The translations under genes were made by a program, and so were the position numbers. A model generated the notes under the pieces. The model saw nothing but the letters and a program-made list of their open reading frames with translations. It did not search any database and had not been told where the DNA came from. This document shows positions 16,080 to 24,941 of a stretch of DNA of 36,807 nt, in pieces (position 1 is the first letter of the stretch; each line of letters begins with the position of its first letter). Origin of the DNA: an uncultured Pseudomonadota bacterium (GTDB lineage Bacteria > Pseudomonadota > Gammaproteobacteria > Methylococcales > Methylomonadaceae); contig CAISXF010000006.1 of assembly GCA_903889445.1 (NCBI GenBank), forward strand, positions 1 to 36,807, read 5' to 3'.

Positions 16080-16113
16080 AAATATGCCCACAGTGTGTCA
16101 TTTGAAGTCGTGA

Positions 16114-16400
16114 TTATGGATAACGAGGAGCAATTTTATTCACCGCATTTAAATTCCACGGCGCAGTTTCAACCGTTCCTTCTAAATGCGCTTCGGTTTT
16201 ATCATCAAAATCACTCAAAAAATCCAAACCCGTTTGCGCTTCCACCGTATCAATCGTGGTGATAAATTGCGACAACGGTTCTTTGCCCGTCACGGTTTGC
16301 GGCATGATAAACGCCAACGCAAATGCGGGTTTGCTGTCACTTTCTTCGGTTCGGTGATGTAAATTTTATAAAACGCTTTCGGAATATCGATGTGCCGACA
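16114..16400 (-). pseudogene. Remnant of a DNA/RNA non-specific endonuclease (NucA/EndA family), C-terminal end
   Basis: The minus strand encodes the end of a beta-beta-alpha-metal nuclease: HIDIPKAFYKIYITE, then in another frame SDSKPAFALAFIMPQTVTGK and TIDTVEAQTGLDFLSDF. The two pieces are in different frames, so a frameshift lies near 16345. The catalytic DRGH region and the whole N-terminal two thirds are missing. The remnant starts just after the DUF2442 stop at 16416 and ends beside the tandem array. It was probably cut by arrival of the DUF4160/DUF2442 pair. Family is inferred from motif memory. Confidence 0.7.
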
Positions 16401-16415
16401 CCGCAATCGCTGTTT

Positions 16416-16661
16416 TCAACTGTTTATTTCATACTCAAAAATCTTGGTGGGTGAAATATCTTCTCCTTCTGACCAAAAAATCCCACCCAACGGGTCAATT
16501 CCAACGTTGCGAAAATACCGAAAATTTTTAAGCCGCCAAAAGGCCTCGCGGGTTTCAATTAACGGCGTTAAATCCAATGTGATTTCCTTCCCTTCAAACA
16601 TGACGTAAAGAAAATAAAGCGGTTCGGCTCGGATTTGCGTGATTTTAGTTGCTGAGCTCAT
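16416..16661 (-). CDS. DUF2442-family protein (pair 2)
   Basis: This 81-aa protein has the DUF2442 layout: ITQIRAEPLYFLYVMFEGKE, a conserved middle LIETREAFWRLKNFRYFRNV, and IFWSEGEDISPTKIFEY. It is clearly divergent from pair 1 (15037) and belongs to a different subgroup, one in which the partner DUF4160 has the PRVAYFFGI start. It overlaps its DUF4160 partner by 17 nt. The function is unknown; the pair is toxin-antitoxin-like in organisation only. Confidence 0.83.
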   Translation of the reverse strand: MSSATKITQIRAEPLYFLYVMFEGKEITLDLTPLIETREAFWRLKNFRYFRNVGIDPLGGIFWSEGEDISPTKIFEYEINS

Positions 16662-16872
16662 TCCATTTGTCCATCAATTCAGTTTGATTGGCGAGAATAA
16701 AATCTTTAATTTTTTTGGATTGTTGTGGTGGAACTTGACCCGATAATAATTCACCCGATTGAATCGCAAATGAGCCGGCATAATCACCATAAATTCCGTG
16801 ACAATGTGGCACACCGTGATCGTCTAAATACATATAAATTGAAATTCCAAAAAAGTAAGCAACACGAGGCAT
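16645..16872 (-). CDS. DUF4160-family protein (pair 2)
   Basis: This 75-aa protein has the DUF4160 signature MPRVAYFFGISIYMYLDDHG, PHCHGIYGDYAGSFAI with histidines at the usual site, and a helical end (SKKIKDFILANQTELMDKW). GGAG lies 8 nt before the ATG. It starts 33 bp after the sensor-kinase stop, on the same strand, so the pair could be read from the two-component operon. It is not a recent copy of the pair 1 protein. Confidence 0.85.
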   Translation of the reverse strand: MPRVAYFFGISIYMYLDDHGVPHCHGIYGDYAGSFAIQSGELLSGQVPPQQSKKIKDFILANQTELMDKWNELSN

Positions 16873-16905
16873 AAATATATCTCCAAAATTTTAGTTGTGC
16901 GCTGT

Positions 16906-18486
16906 TTAAAAAAACTTCAATTTTCGAGCGTGTTTTTTAACGGCGGGAGACTCTGGCAAGATAAACGTCACTTTGACTTTCAAACCGCCCAATTCAGATT
17001 CACCTAACGCTAATTCGGCATGATGATTAGCGGCTATTCGTTGCACAATTGAAAATCCCAAACCCGTACCGTGCGCGGTGTGAGCGGTTTCGACGCACCG
17101 ATGAAAGCGTTTTAACGAATTTTCATATTGATCCGGTGCAATGCCAGGGCCGGAATCTTCCACGCAAAAAATCAACGCTGTTTCGGTACCCACTAAACTC
17201 ACTTTGATATTGCCGCGCAACGGCGTGTATTTAATGGCGTTATCAATAATATTTCGCAACAAAATGTTAATCAATAATGTGTTCGCCATAATCGGCACCA
17301 CTTTTTCGGCAATAAATTCAACGTGAATGCGCTTTTTATACGCTTCTGAATCGAGTTCCGTAATCACTTGCACAATTTCTTGATCGACTTGCGTCACGGC
17401 TTTCGCCAAGTATTCGGTATTGGAATCGATGCGCGAAAACGTCAATAATTGCTGCACCAAATACGTCATGCGATAAACCGCTTGTTCAATTCGTTTCAAG
17501 GCTTGATTTCGCACGGTTTCATCCTCCGTCCGCAACGCCACTTGCGCTTGAGTCAATAAACCCGCCAACGGCGTGCGTAATTCATGCGCGGCATCGGCGG
17601 TAAATTGGCGTTCATGTTCAAAGGCTTGTTCGAGCTGCACAAACAGCGTGTTGATTTCATGAACAATCGGCACGATTTCATTCGGTAATCGCTCAATCGA
17701 CAACGGTTTTAAATAACTCGCTTCCCGACGCGATAACGCAATTTCTAAACGATGCAACGGTTCCAGCGCACGCCCGACAATCAGCCAAATCACCAAACCC
17801 AAAATCGGTAAACCCACTAAAAATTGCATCACTAATTGCGTCGAAATTTCATCGGTCAATTCGGCGCGAATTTCTTCTTTTTGCCCAACGTGAATAACGT
17901 ATTCGCCATTGGTGCTGGCAATGCTGAAAACGTACCACAAATGCCCATCGATATTAGTTTCACTAAAACCATGATCCCCTGAAGAGAGCGCGAACAAAGG
18001 CGCACTGTCCGAATGCAACACAATTCCATTGGTATTTGACCACAGTTGAAAAGCAATTTTTCGTTCGTATTTATGCCCCAACGATCCCGATTGCAACAAA
18101 TCATCAAACACGCCCCACAGTTGATCATCGATATTTTTCTCGTCAAAACTGTGCAATAACATCGGGGCGGATTCAGGTTTTAACAGATTATTTTGGTCGT
18201 CCGTCAGCAACTGAAACGCGCGATTTCTATTGTGTTTACGACCTTGCGGAACGTGTAAATTGTCGTCGTTTTGCGCTTGCATCCAATGCGTAGACAGCGA
18301 CCCTTCGCGCAATAAACTTTCGATGAAACTGTGCAACACTTTTGCCGATTGCGCGAGTTCAGCATCGAATAAACTGGCGACTTCGTTGCGCGTCACTTTG
18401 TAGGTAAAAAAAGCGGTCACGCCCCAAATACACATCGACGCGGTCAATAAACTAAATAGTAATAAATGGCGCAGCGAATAATTCAA
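16906..18486 (-). CDS. Sensor histidine kinase, QseC/PmrB-like, with a duplicated sensor motif
   Basis: This is a membrane histidine kinase of the OmpR-type systems. TM1 is about residues 6-28 and TM2 about 219-240, with a periplasmic sensor between. The HisKA domain has the phospho-accepting His at about 301 (DAAHELRTPLAGL). The ATPase domain shows the N box NIIDNAIKYTP (about 412-422), DSGPGI (about 444-449) and GTGLGFSIVQR (about 473-483). The sensor contains two similar copies of FQL(x)n-ESAP/DSAP ... NID(x)LWxVF, at about 91-127 and 146-187; one copy is usual in QseC-like sensors. The start is TTG overlapping the regulator's TGA; the first ATG lies inside TM1, so TTG is preferred. The signal is unknown. 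Confidence 0.92.
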   Translation of the reverse strand: MNYSLRHLLLFSLLTASMCIWGVTAFFTYKVTRNEVASLFDAELAQSAKVLHSFIESLLREGSLSTHWMQAQNDDNLHVPQGRKHNRNRAFQLLTDDQNNLLKPESAPMLLHSFDEKNIDDQLWGVFDDLLQSGSLGHKYERKIAFQLWSNTNGIVLHSDSAPLFALSSGDHGFSETNIDGHLWYVFSIASTNGEYVIHVGQKEEIRAELTDEISTQLVMQFLVGLPILGLVIWLIVGRALEPLHRLEIALSRREASYLKPLSIERLPNEIVPIVHEINTLFVQLEQAFEHERQFTADAAHELRTPLAGLLTQAQVALRTEDETVRNQALKRIEQAVYRMTYLVQQLLTFSRIDSNTEYLAKAVTQVDQEIVQVITELDSEAYKKRIHVEFIAEKVVPIMANTLLINILLRNIIDNAIKYTPLRGNIKVSLVGTETALIFCVEDSGPGIAPDQYENSLKRFHRCVETAHTAHGTGLGFSIVQRIAANHHAELALGESELGGLKVKVTFILPESPAVKKHARKLKFF

Positions 18487-19151
18487 AATTCATCATCCGC
18501 GTCAATAATGTAGCCCACGCCACGCACCGTGCGAATCACGGCGGCATCGAGTTTTTTCCGCAAATGGTGAATGTGAACTTCGACGGTGTTGCTTTCCACG
18601 TCGGAATTCCACGAATACAAACTTTCTTCTAATCGAGCGCGAGAAATAACCCGCCCGATATTGCTCATTAAAAAACTCAAAATCTCGAATTCTTTTTGTG
18701 AAACATCGACTTTTTCACCCTGAAAAGTGACGTTGCGGGACGCTGGATCCAGAATAATTCCATTATGTTCAATCGTCGGCGTGCCACGTCCTTCATTGCG
18801 TCGCGCCAATGCGCGTAATCGAGCGCACACTTCATTTAAATCAAACGGCTTAATCACAAAATCATCTGCGCCGCTGTCTAATCCCAAAATTCGGTCGGGA
18901 ATTGTGTCTTTTGCTGTCAAAACTAAAACGGGCGTTTCATTTTTACGACTTCGCAACGCGCGTAGAATGCTGATGCCATCCATATCGGGCAAATTTAAAT
19001 CCAATACGACCAATTCATAACTGTTCAATTTTAAGGCTTCGTCGGCGAGTTTGCCATTCGTCAGCCAATCGACCGCGTAGCCTTCCATTTTCAAGCCCGC
19101 CGCCAATCCGTCACCCAAAATTTCATCATCTTCAACCAATAAAAGTCGCAT
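18483..19151 (-). CDS. OmpR/PhoB-family response regulator, QseB-like
   Basis: This 222-aa regulator has a receiver domain with the acidic pair at EDDE (residues 7-10), phospho-acceptor Asp51 (VVLDLNLPDMDG), the LVLTAKD block and Lys101 (KPFDLNE). The C-terminal winged helix (about 125-220) ends in the usual NTVEVHIHHLRKKL and RTVRGVGYIID. It is phosphorylated by the kinase encoded immediately downstream, whose TTG start overlaps its stop. It lies 44 bp downstream of metG on the same strand; whether it has its own promoter is not clear from the sequence. Targets cannot be told. Confidence 0.94.
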   Translation of the reverse strand: MRLLLVEDDEILGDGLAAGLKMEGYAVDWLTNGKLADEALKLNSYELVVLDLNLPDMDGISILRALRSRKNETPVLVLTAKDTIPDRILGLDSGADDFVIKPFDLNEVCARLRALARRNEGRGTPTIEHNGIILDPASRNVTFQGEKVDVSQKEFEILSFLMSNIGRVISRARLEESLYSWNSDVESNTVEVHIHHLRKKLDAAVIRTVRGVGYIIDADDEF

Positions 19152-19195
19152 AAATTCTCACTCTATTTTGCGTTACGCTCGATGCGCGAAAAAAC

Positions 19196-20863
19196 TTAAA
19201 CTTTGAGCAAATTTTCTTTGGAATCGTCAATAATCGCGGCAATTTTATCGGCTTCAACGCGCGTCATTAACGGTTTAAAATCGTTCAACGTGTGATTGAC
19301 TAACGGTTGTAACTCATCAATCCACGTTGTGATGGGCGCGTTCAAAAACAATTCTGCTTCCGTCGTCAGCGCAGGCAAAACGGGTTTCAAATACGCCGCC
19401 AAAATACGGAATAAGTTAATCGCTACCGAACACACGTCGTGTAATTCTGCGTCTTTGCCTTCTTCTTTGGCGATTGACCACGGTTTTTTGTGATCGATAT
19501 ATTGGTTCGCTTTGTCGGCTAATTCCATGATTTCGCGCATCGCTTTACCAAATTCACGGTGTTCGTAATAATCGGCAATTGCACCATTCGCCGCAATAAA
19601 TTCTGCAAATAAATCCGATTCAACGCAGGTTGCCGACAATTGATTGTCGAATTTTTTACGAATAAAACCGCTGCACCGGCTGGCGATATTCACGACTTTA
19701 CCGACCAAATCCGAATTCACGCGCTGACTAAAATCGTCGAAATTCAAATCTAAATCGTCGATGGTGTTGCTCAATTTCGCCGCAAAATAATAACGCAGAT
19801 ATTCAGGATTTAAATGGTCTAAATAAGTTCGCGCGGTGATAAATGTGCCGCGTGATTTCGACATTTTTTCACCGTTCACAGTCAAAAATCCGTGGGCAAA
19901 AATCGCGTCGGGCGTTCTGAAATTCGCGCCACGCAACATTGCTGGCCAAAACAAAGCGTGAAAATAAATAATGTCTTTGCCGATGAAATGATACAACTCA
20001 ACGTCGCTGTCTTTCGCCCAAAAATCATCGAAATTCAAATCGGTTTTGTCGCACAAATTTTGAAAACTCGCCATGTAACCAATCGGCGCATCGAGCCAAA
20101 CGTAAAAATATTTATTCGGTGCGTCGGGAATTTCAAAACCAAAATACGGCGCGTCGCGCGAAATATCCCATTGTTGCAAACCGCTTTCCAACCATTCCGC
20201 CAATTTGTTACGCACTTCGGCTTGCAAATGTCCGGCGTTCGTCCAGTCACGCAGCATTTCTGTGAAATCCGCCAAATCGAAAAAGTAATGTTCGGATTCT
20301 TTTTCAATCGGCGTGGCACCCGAAATCGCAGAAACGGCATTTTTCAAATCGGTTGGTGAATAATTCGCGCCACACACTTCGCAGCCGTCGCCGTATTGGT
20401 CTTTCGCGCCACATTTTGGGCAATCGCCTTTGATAAAACGGTCAGGCAAAAACATATTTTTGACGGGATCAAATGCTTGAGTAATCGTGCGCGAACTGAT
20501 GTGTCCCGCGTCTCGCAAGCGCGTATAAACCAACGACGAAAGCGTTTTGTTTTCGTCGGAATGCGTGCTGTGATAATTGTCGAAGGCAATGCCAAATTCG
20601 TTAAAATCGGCAATATGACTTTTGCCCACTTCGGCAATCAATTCTTCTGGCGTAATGCCATCGCGATCCGCTTTGAGCATAATCGGCGTGCCGTGTGCGT
20701 CATCGGCGCAAACGTAATAACATTCGTGACCGCGCTGTTTTTGAAAGCGCACCCAGATATCAGTTTGAATGTATTCAACCAAATGTCCTAAATGAATCGC
20801 GCCATTGGCGTACGGTAACGCGCTGGTGACTAAAATTTTTCGTGGTGTCATAAGTGGTGTCAT
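19196..20863 (-). CDS. metG: Methionyl-tRNA synthetase, short form without C-terminal tRNA-binding domain
   Basis: MetRS charges tRNA-Met. The class I signatures are [10 protein letters not shown] (the HIGH motif) near residue 20 and KMSKSRGTF (KMSKS). A zinc knuckle with four cysteines ([17 protein letters not shown]) lies in the connective-peptide region, the form with both CxxC pairs. At 555 aa it lacks the extra EMAPII/Trbp111-like domain that makes the E. coli enzyme about 677 aa; the end [10 protein letters not shown] follows the anticodon-binding helices directly. ATG at 20863 is used; a second ATG 12 bp downstream lies in a repeat of ATGACACCAC, so either could be the real start. It is divergent from the RTX gene at 20990. 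Confidence 0.95.
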   Translation of the reverse strand: MTPLMTPRKILVTSALPYANGAIHLGHLVEYIQTDIWVRFQKQRGHECYYVCADDAHGTPIMLKADRDGITPEELIAEVGKSHIADFNEFGIAFDNYHSTHSDENKTLSSLVYTRLRDAGHISSRTITQAFDPVKNMFLPDRFIKGDCPKCGAKDQYGDGCEVCGANYSPTDLKNAVSAISGATPIEKESEHYFFDLADFTEMLRDWTNAGHLQAEVRNKLAEWLESGLQQWDISRDAPYFGFEIPDAPNKYFYVWLDAPIGYMASFQNLCDKTDLNFDDFWAKDSDVELYHFIGKDIIYFHALFWPAMLRGANFRTPDAIFAHGFLTVNGEKMSKSRGTFITARTYLDHLNPEYLRYYFAAKLSNTIDDLDLNFDDFSQRVNSDLVGKVVNIASRCSGFIRKKFDNQLSATCVESDLFAEFIAANGAIADYYEHREFGKAMREIMELADKANQYIDHKKPWSIAKEEGKDAELHDVCSVAINLFRILAAYLKPVLPALTTEAELFLNAPITTWIDELQPLVNHTLNDFKPLMTRVEADKIAAIIDDSKENLLKV

Positions 20864-20922
20864 AAAATGAATTGTCCCATGATGTTTAAAAGTTAAGATG
20901 CGCGTATTATTGCACAAAATCA

Positions 20923-20950
20923 GAACACGAAAAAAACCGTGTTTTTATTT
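20923..20950 (+). other. Terminator-like hairpin in the leader of the RTX gene
   Basis: AACACG pairs with CGTGTT across an A-rich loop and is followed on the plus strand by TTTTTATTT. It lies about 40 bp before the RTX ATG and downstream of no known plus-strand gene. It could attenuate the RTX transcript if transcription starts further up, or be chance. Confidence 0.35.
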
Positions 20951-20989
20951 ACCACTTCCGAAATCAACCCATAAAAACAGGATTTAAAA

Positions 20990-23900
20990 ATGGCAATCAA
21001 AAACCCAACTGGCACTCCTAACAAAGACAAACTTATCGGTACAGCAGCAGCGGACAAATTTGCTGGATTAGCAGGGGCTGATACGTTAAACGGTATGGCG
21101 GGAAATGACACGCTCGACGGTGGAACAGGCGATGACGTTTTAGATGGTGGCACTGGAAACGACAGTTTAATCGGTGGCGACGGTAACGACCAACTTCTCG
21201 GCGGCACAGGTAACGACTTTTTATCGGGCGACAAAGGCAACGATAAACTCGATGGTGGAGCGGGGAACGACACGTTAAAAGGTGGCATCGGTTCAGATGC
21301 TATGACGGGCGGTGATGGCAACGATTATTACATTGTCGATAACAAACTCGACACCGTTATCGAAATCAATAAAAACGAGAAACTCGGTGGCAGAGATACC
21401 GTCGAAACCACGTTGAATTATACGTTGGGCAACTACGTCGAAAATCTGATTTTAACGGGCATCACCAATAACACTGGCACGGGCAACAAACTCAACAACG
21501 TCATTACCGGCAACATTGGCAACAATTTACTCAAAGGCGATTTGGGCAACGATTCCATACTCGGTGGCGATGGTGACGACACGCTGGACGGTGGTTTGGG
21601 GATGGATACGCTGGTTGGCGGTGCGGGCGCGGATACTTATTTCATGAACAACACCGAAGACAAAATCGTTGAAAACGAAAATAGCACCGACGAAGACCAA
21701 ATCATTGCGACCGTCACTTATGATTTGAGTACGAATCCCACCATCGAAATTTTAACATTGCAAGGCAAAAAAGCTGTTTCGGGTATCGGTAACGATTTGG
21801 ACAACACCTTGCAAGAATCCGACAGCGGCACTGTTGCCAACAATTTCAACGGCGCGGCGGGTGATGATGTGATTAACGCTGAAGGTGGTAACGACACACT
21901 CGAAGGCGGCGAAGGCAACGACGAATTAAATGGGGGCGCAGGCGAAGACGTGGCGATTTATAATGACACCGAAGACAATTATCAAATCACGGTAAACGCC
22001 GATGCAGAAGGCGTGGCGCAACTCGTCATCAAATATGTAGGTGCAGGTGAACTCGACGAAGGCGAAGACACTTTATCAGACATTGAAATTGTGCAGTTTT
22101 CGGATGGCACACAAAAAACGGTTCAAACGTTTATCGACTCGGAAAAATCCATTGATAAATTAACCGTTAAAATCACTATGGATAAGACTCAAATCACTGA
22201 AGGCAATACATTGACCTTCACGATTGCTATGTCTTCGGCTGTGGCAGCAGATACGACATTTAGATACCAAATTAAAGGCGTAAATTCTGGTGTTGCTGTT
22301 GAAGCTAGTCCAGCAGATGATTTAGGAAACGTGACCGGCACGGTGATAATTCCAGCTGGTCAAACTAGCGGCATATTTACGTTAACACCCATTAACGATT
22401 TCATGACGGAAGGTTTTGAAGCGTTTAATGTTTCGTTATTAGACGCTTCGTTTAACTCGATTTCTGTAAGTAATAATGTAGTTATTCTCGATTACATCAC
22501 AGTAGCCGATACAACTGCACCGGACGCACCTGTGATTAACCCAGTCGCTACCGATGGTTACATTAACAGAACTGAACAAGACGACGGTGTGATAGTGGGG
22601 GGTACAGCGGAAGCAAATGCTGATGTCACGTTGACATTTGGTGATGCAGCTTCTGTAATCATTAAAGCAGATGCCGAAGGTAAATGGACGCATCCGTTAG
22701 ATTCCGCAGATTATGCGGCAGCGGTTTATCCTGAAGGCGAAACAACCGGTGCAACGACGTTAGCATTGACCGTTATCGCGACTGACGCAGAGGGTAATGA
22801 GAGCGATGCGACTAAAGCGACGATTATTGTTGCGGATACGGTTGCACCCGCTATGCCTGTTATCATTGAACCAACGACTGCAAAACTTATCAAAGGTTTA
22901 GTCCTAACCGGCACAGCTGAAGCAGGCGCGACAGTAAAATTGGTCTTTGGTGATAATGAAAAGACCGGCTTAGTAAAAATAGTTCTTGCTGATGCCTCGG
23001 GTAACTGGTCGAAATCGATTAGCAGCATGGAGTTGGGAGCGTTAACGGACGCAACGGCACAACAAGTGGTAGCAACAGCAACAGATAAAGCTGGCAATGA
23101 AAGTGCGCCTGTGTCATTTACATTCGACAGCACCGCACCCAATGCACCAAGTATTTATTTTGTGACGGGCGATGACAGAATTGATTCGGCTGAAAGAGAT
23201 GCTGGCGTGATTATCACAGGTGCCGCTGAAAAGGGGGCAACAGTGAACTTGACGTTGACGGTTAATGGCATTGAAACCAAAGTTGAAGCAACAAATACAA
23301 ACGGTGATTGGTCTTATCCTTTGACTAGTGCGAATTATCCCGCCAAAGGATTTGGTAACATTGACGTTAGTGTCACGGCAACGGATAAAGCCGGTAATGT
23401 CAGTGATACAACGTTGACAACGGTTGCTGTTGAAGATACCAAACCACCTGTTAAGCCTACGTTTGACGTAGTGGCAGGTGATGACCGGATCACTTTGGCT
23501 GAAAAAGCAGCGGGCGTGACCTTAACGGGAACTACTGAATCGGGTTCAACTGTCGCGTTATCGTTCGTCAATGGCACTGTAGCGGAAGCAACGGTTGTCG
23601 GTACAAAATGGTCTTGCATCTTAGCCGATGCAGATTATGTAGCAGGTTTGTCTACTATTACGGCGATTGCAACAGATGCAGCGAGGAATACGAGTATGAG
23701 CGCAGCAAAAACAATAATTGTCGATACAATTACAAATAATAGCGGCAACTCAATAGTTTCAATAACGGGCAGCGGTACAACCGATGCAGCCACTGGCAAT
23801 CTTCAGTTTAATGTCACGCCTGGAGATTACACTTATACCATTGCAAATTTTGCTAGCGGTGACGTGCTTCATTTCCCAGCGGGCAATGCACCACAAGTGA

Positions 23901-24061
23901 ATAATAATAGCTACACTGATCATCAGATTGATGTAACGTATGCGTCGGGTAGCACAACGACTCATCTTGTATTGACCGGCTTAACAGGAGCTCAAGAATT
24001 TATAGGTTCAGTAAATTCGTTTAATAGTACATTTGGTACAGGCTCACTTATTATTACTTAA
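20990..24061 (+). CDS. Large RTX, Calx-beta and Ig-like repeat protein (putative secreted adhesin)
   Basis: This 1023-aa protein begins with hemolysin-type calcium repeats (residues about 20-110 and 170-330, GGTGNDxLxGG pattern) linked by blocks shared with the protein at 11855 (ILTLQGKKAVSGIGNDLDNT, NYQITVNADAEGV). A Calx-beta domain follows at about 389-500 (DKTQITEGNTLTFTI ... FMTEGFEAFNVSL). Four BapA-like Ig repeats start near 507, 616, 714 and 815 (APDAPVI..., GTAEANADVTLTF, VIATDAEGNES). The C-terminal domain at about 920-1023 ends in FGTGSLIIT and resembles the tail domain of type I-secreted surface proteins. AGGA lies 8 nt before the ATG. The RTX block at the N-terminus is an unusual order. 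A role in adhesion is inference. Confidence 0.9.
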   Translation: MAIKNPTGTPNKDKLIGTAAADKFAGLAGADTLNGMAGNDTLDGGTGDDVLDGGTGNDSLIGGDGNDQLLGGTGNDFLSGDKGNDKLDGGAGNDTLKGGIGSDAMTGGDGNDYYIVDNKLDTVIEINKNEKLGGRDTVETTLNYTLGNYVENLILTGITNNTGTGNKLNNVITGNIGNNLLKGDLGNDSILGGDGDDTLDGGLGMDTLVGGAGADTYFMNNTEDKIVENENSTDEDQIIATVTYDLSTNPTIEILTLQGKKAVSGIGNDLDNTLQESDSGTVANNFNGAAGDDVINAEGGNDTLEGGEGNDELNGGAGEDVAIYNDTEDNYQITVNADAEGVAQLVIKYVGAGELDEGEDTLSDIEIVQFSDGTQKTVQTFIDSEKSIDKLTVKITMDKTQITEGNTLTFTIAMSSAVAADTTFRYQIKGVNSGVAVEASPADDLGNVTGTVIIPAGQTSGIFTLTPINDFMTEGFEAFNVSLLDASFNSISVSNNVVILDYITVADTTAPDAPVINPVATDGYINRTEQDDGVIVGGTAEANADVTLTFGDAASVIIKADAEGKWTHPLDSADYAAAVYPEGETTGATTLALTVIATDAEGNESDATKATIIVADTVAPAMPVIIEPTTAKLIKGLVLTGTAEAGATVKLVFGDNEKTGLVKIVLADASGNWSKSISSMELGALTDATAQQVVATATDKAGNESAPVSFTFDSTAPNAPSIYFVTGDDRIDSAERDAGVIITGAAEKGATVNLTLTVNGIETKVEATNTNGDWSYPLTSANYPAKGFGNIDVSVTATDKAGNVSDTTLTTVAVEDTKPPVKPTFDVVAGDDRITLAEKAAGVTLTGTTESGSTVALSFVNGTVAEATVVGTKWSCILADADYVAGLSTITAIATDAARNTSMSAAKTIIVDTITNNSGNSIVSITGSGTTDAATGNLQFNVTPGDYTYTIANFASGDVLHFPAGNAPQVNNNSYTDHQIDVTYASGSTTTHLVLTGLTGAQEFIGSVNSFNSTFGTGSLIIT

Positions 24062-24100
24062 TTGACATCCTCCCCGCCCTAAACGGCGGGGTTTCACGCG
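24062..24100. mobile_element. IS200/IS605-type end hairpin, relic without transposase
   Basis: GACATCCTCCCCGCC opens a 7-bp perfect stem (CCCCGCC at 24072-24078, GGCGGGG at 24085-24091) followed by TTTC. This sequence style is familiar from the right ends of IS605/IS1341-group elements with tnpB. No transposase remains here. It could also serve as the RTX terminator. The identification rests on pattern memory. Confidence 0.5.
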
Positions 24101-24108
24101 CAAACAGA

Positions 24109-24193
24109 TAAGACCACGTTTGTGAAATTAAACTTCGACAACGACACGGAAACCACCGAAATGGAAATCGAACTGACGGGCTTTAAGTTGTGA
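24109..24193 (+). pseudogene. Orphan C-terminal coding tail after the RTX gene
   Basis: In the same frame as the upstream RTX gene, but after two stop codons, the sequence reads KTTFVKLNFDNDTETTEMEIE then LTGFKL and TGA. The composition (alternating hydrophobic and acidic or Thr residues ending LTG) looks like the C-terminus of another calcium-dependent secreted protein. It has no start of its own. It is probably the remaining end of a gene removed or displaced when the IS605-like end was left. Confidence 0.45.
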
Positions 24194-24200
24194 CGTTGGA

Positions 24201-24941
24201 TTATTTTGTACAGACCCTTGCCTTTTCCATCACTGCTTTCAAATCTATCACCGTTTGCGCTAATCCTGAAAAAATCGCCTGCGCGATAATCGCGTGACCA
24301 ATGTTCAATTCGATAATTTCAGGAATCGCGCAAATCGCTTGAACATTATGAAAATTCAGCCCGTGACCGGCGTTCACTTGTAAACCCGCCGCGTGAGCGA
24401 CACGCGCTGCGTGTTGAATTCGCGCCAATTCGTGCAATTGTTCAACACGATTTTCTGCGTCAGCATACGCGCCTGTGTGCAATTCAATCACGGATGCGCC
24501 CGATTTCACCGCCGCGTCAATTTGCGCTTTATCAGGATCAATAAACAGCGACACTTCAATGCCTGCGTCCGCCAATTGAGCGCAAGCCGTTTGCAAACGT
24601 GACAAATTTTCTGCTACATTCAAACCGCCTTCCGTGGTTAATTCCGCTCGTTTTTCGGGAACCAAACAACAGGCAAACGGTTGAACTTTACAGGCAATCG
24701 CCAGCATTTCGTCCGTCACCGCCATTTCAAAATTCAAGCGCGTGTGGATATTTTCTTTTAATAAATAAATATCGCGGTCTTGAATATGACGGCGATCTTC
24801 ACGCAAATGTGCGGTAATGCCGTCCGCGCCAGCTTGTTCAGCGATTAACGCCGCTTGCAAAATATCAGGGTAACGTGTGCCTCGCGTTTGGCGAATCGTG
24901 GCGACGTGATCAATGTTTACGCCTAATAAAATGGGCTTCAT
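24201..24941 (-). CDS. pdxJ: Pyridoxine 5'-phosphate synthase
   Basis: PdxJ condenses 1-deoxyxylulose 5-phosphate with the aminoacetone product of PdxA to make pyridoxine 5'-phosphate (vitamin B6). The 246-aa TIM-barrel protein shows [20 protein letters not shown] at the start, [68 protein letters not shown] and [14 protein letters not shown], all family blocks. ATG at 24941 overlaps the stop of the upstream M50 gene (ATGA); an in-frame GTG 8 codons earlier is less likely. It is the last gene of the minus-strand run from yciO. Confidence 0.96.
   Translation of the reverse strand: MKPILLGVNIDHVATIRQTRGTRYPDILQAALIAEQAGADGITAHLREDRRHIQDRDIYLLKENIHTRLNFEMAVTDEMLAIACKVQPFACCLVPEKRAELTTEGGLNVAENLSRLQTACAQLADAGIEVSLFIDPDKAQIDAAVKSGASVIELHTGAYADAENRVEQLHELARIQHAARVAHAAGLQVNAGHGLNFHNVQAICAIPEIIELNIGHAIIAQAIFSGLAQTVIDLKAVMEKARVCTK

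Noticed and set aside
15987-16262. Plus-strand open frame of 91 codons across the end of the 157-bp array
   Set aside because: It begins inside a repeat unit whose other copies do not keep the frame, and it runs antisense through the nuclease remnant. No ribosome site.
20920-21321. Minus-strand open frame of 133 codons opposite the RTX N-terminus
   Set aside because: Antisense of glycine/aspartate repeats gives Pro/Ser-rich frames; it also overlaps the divergent promoter region.
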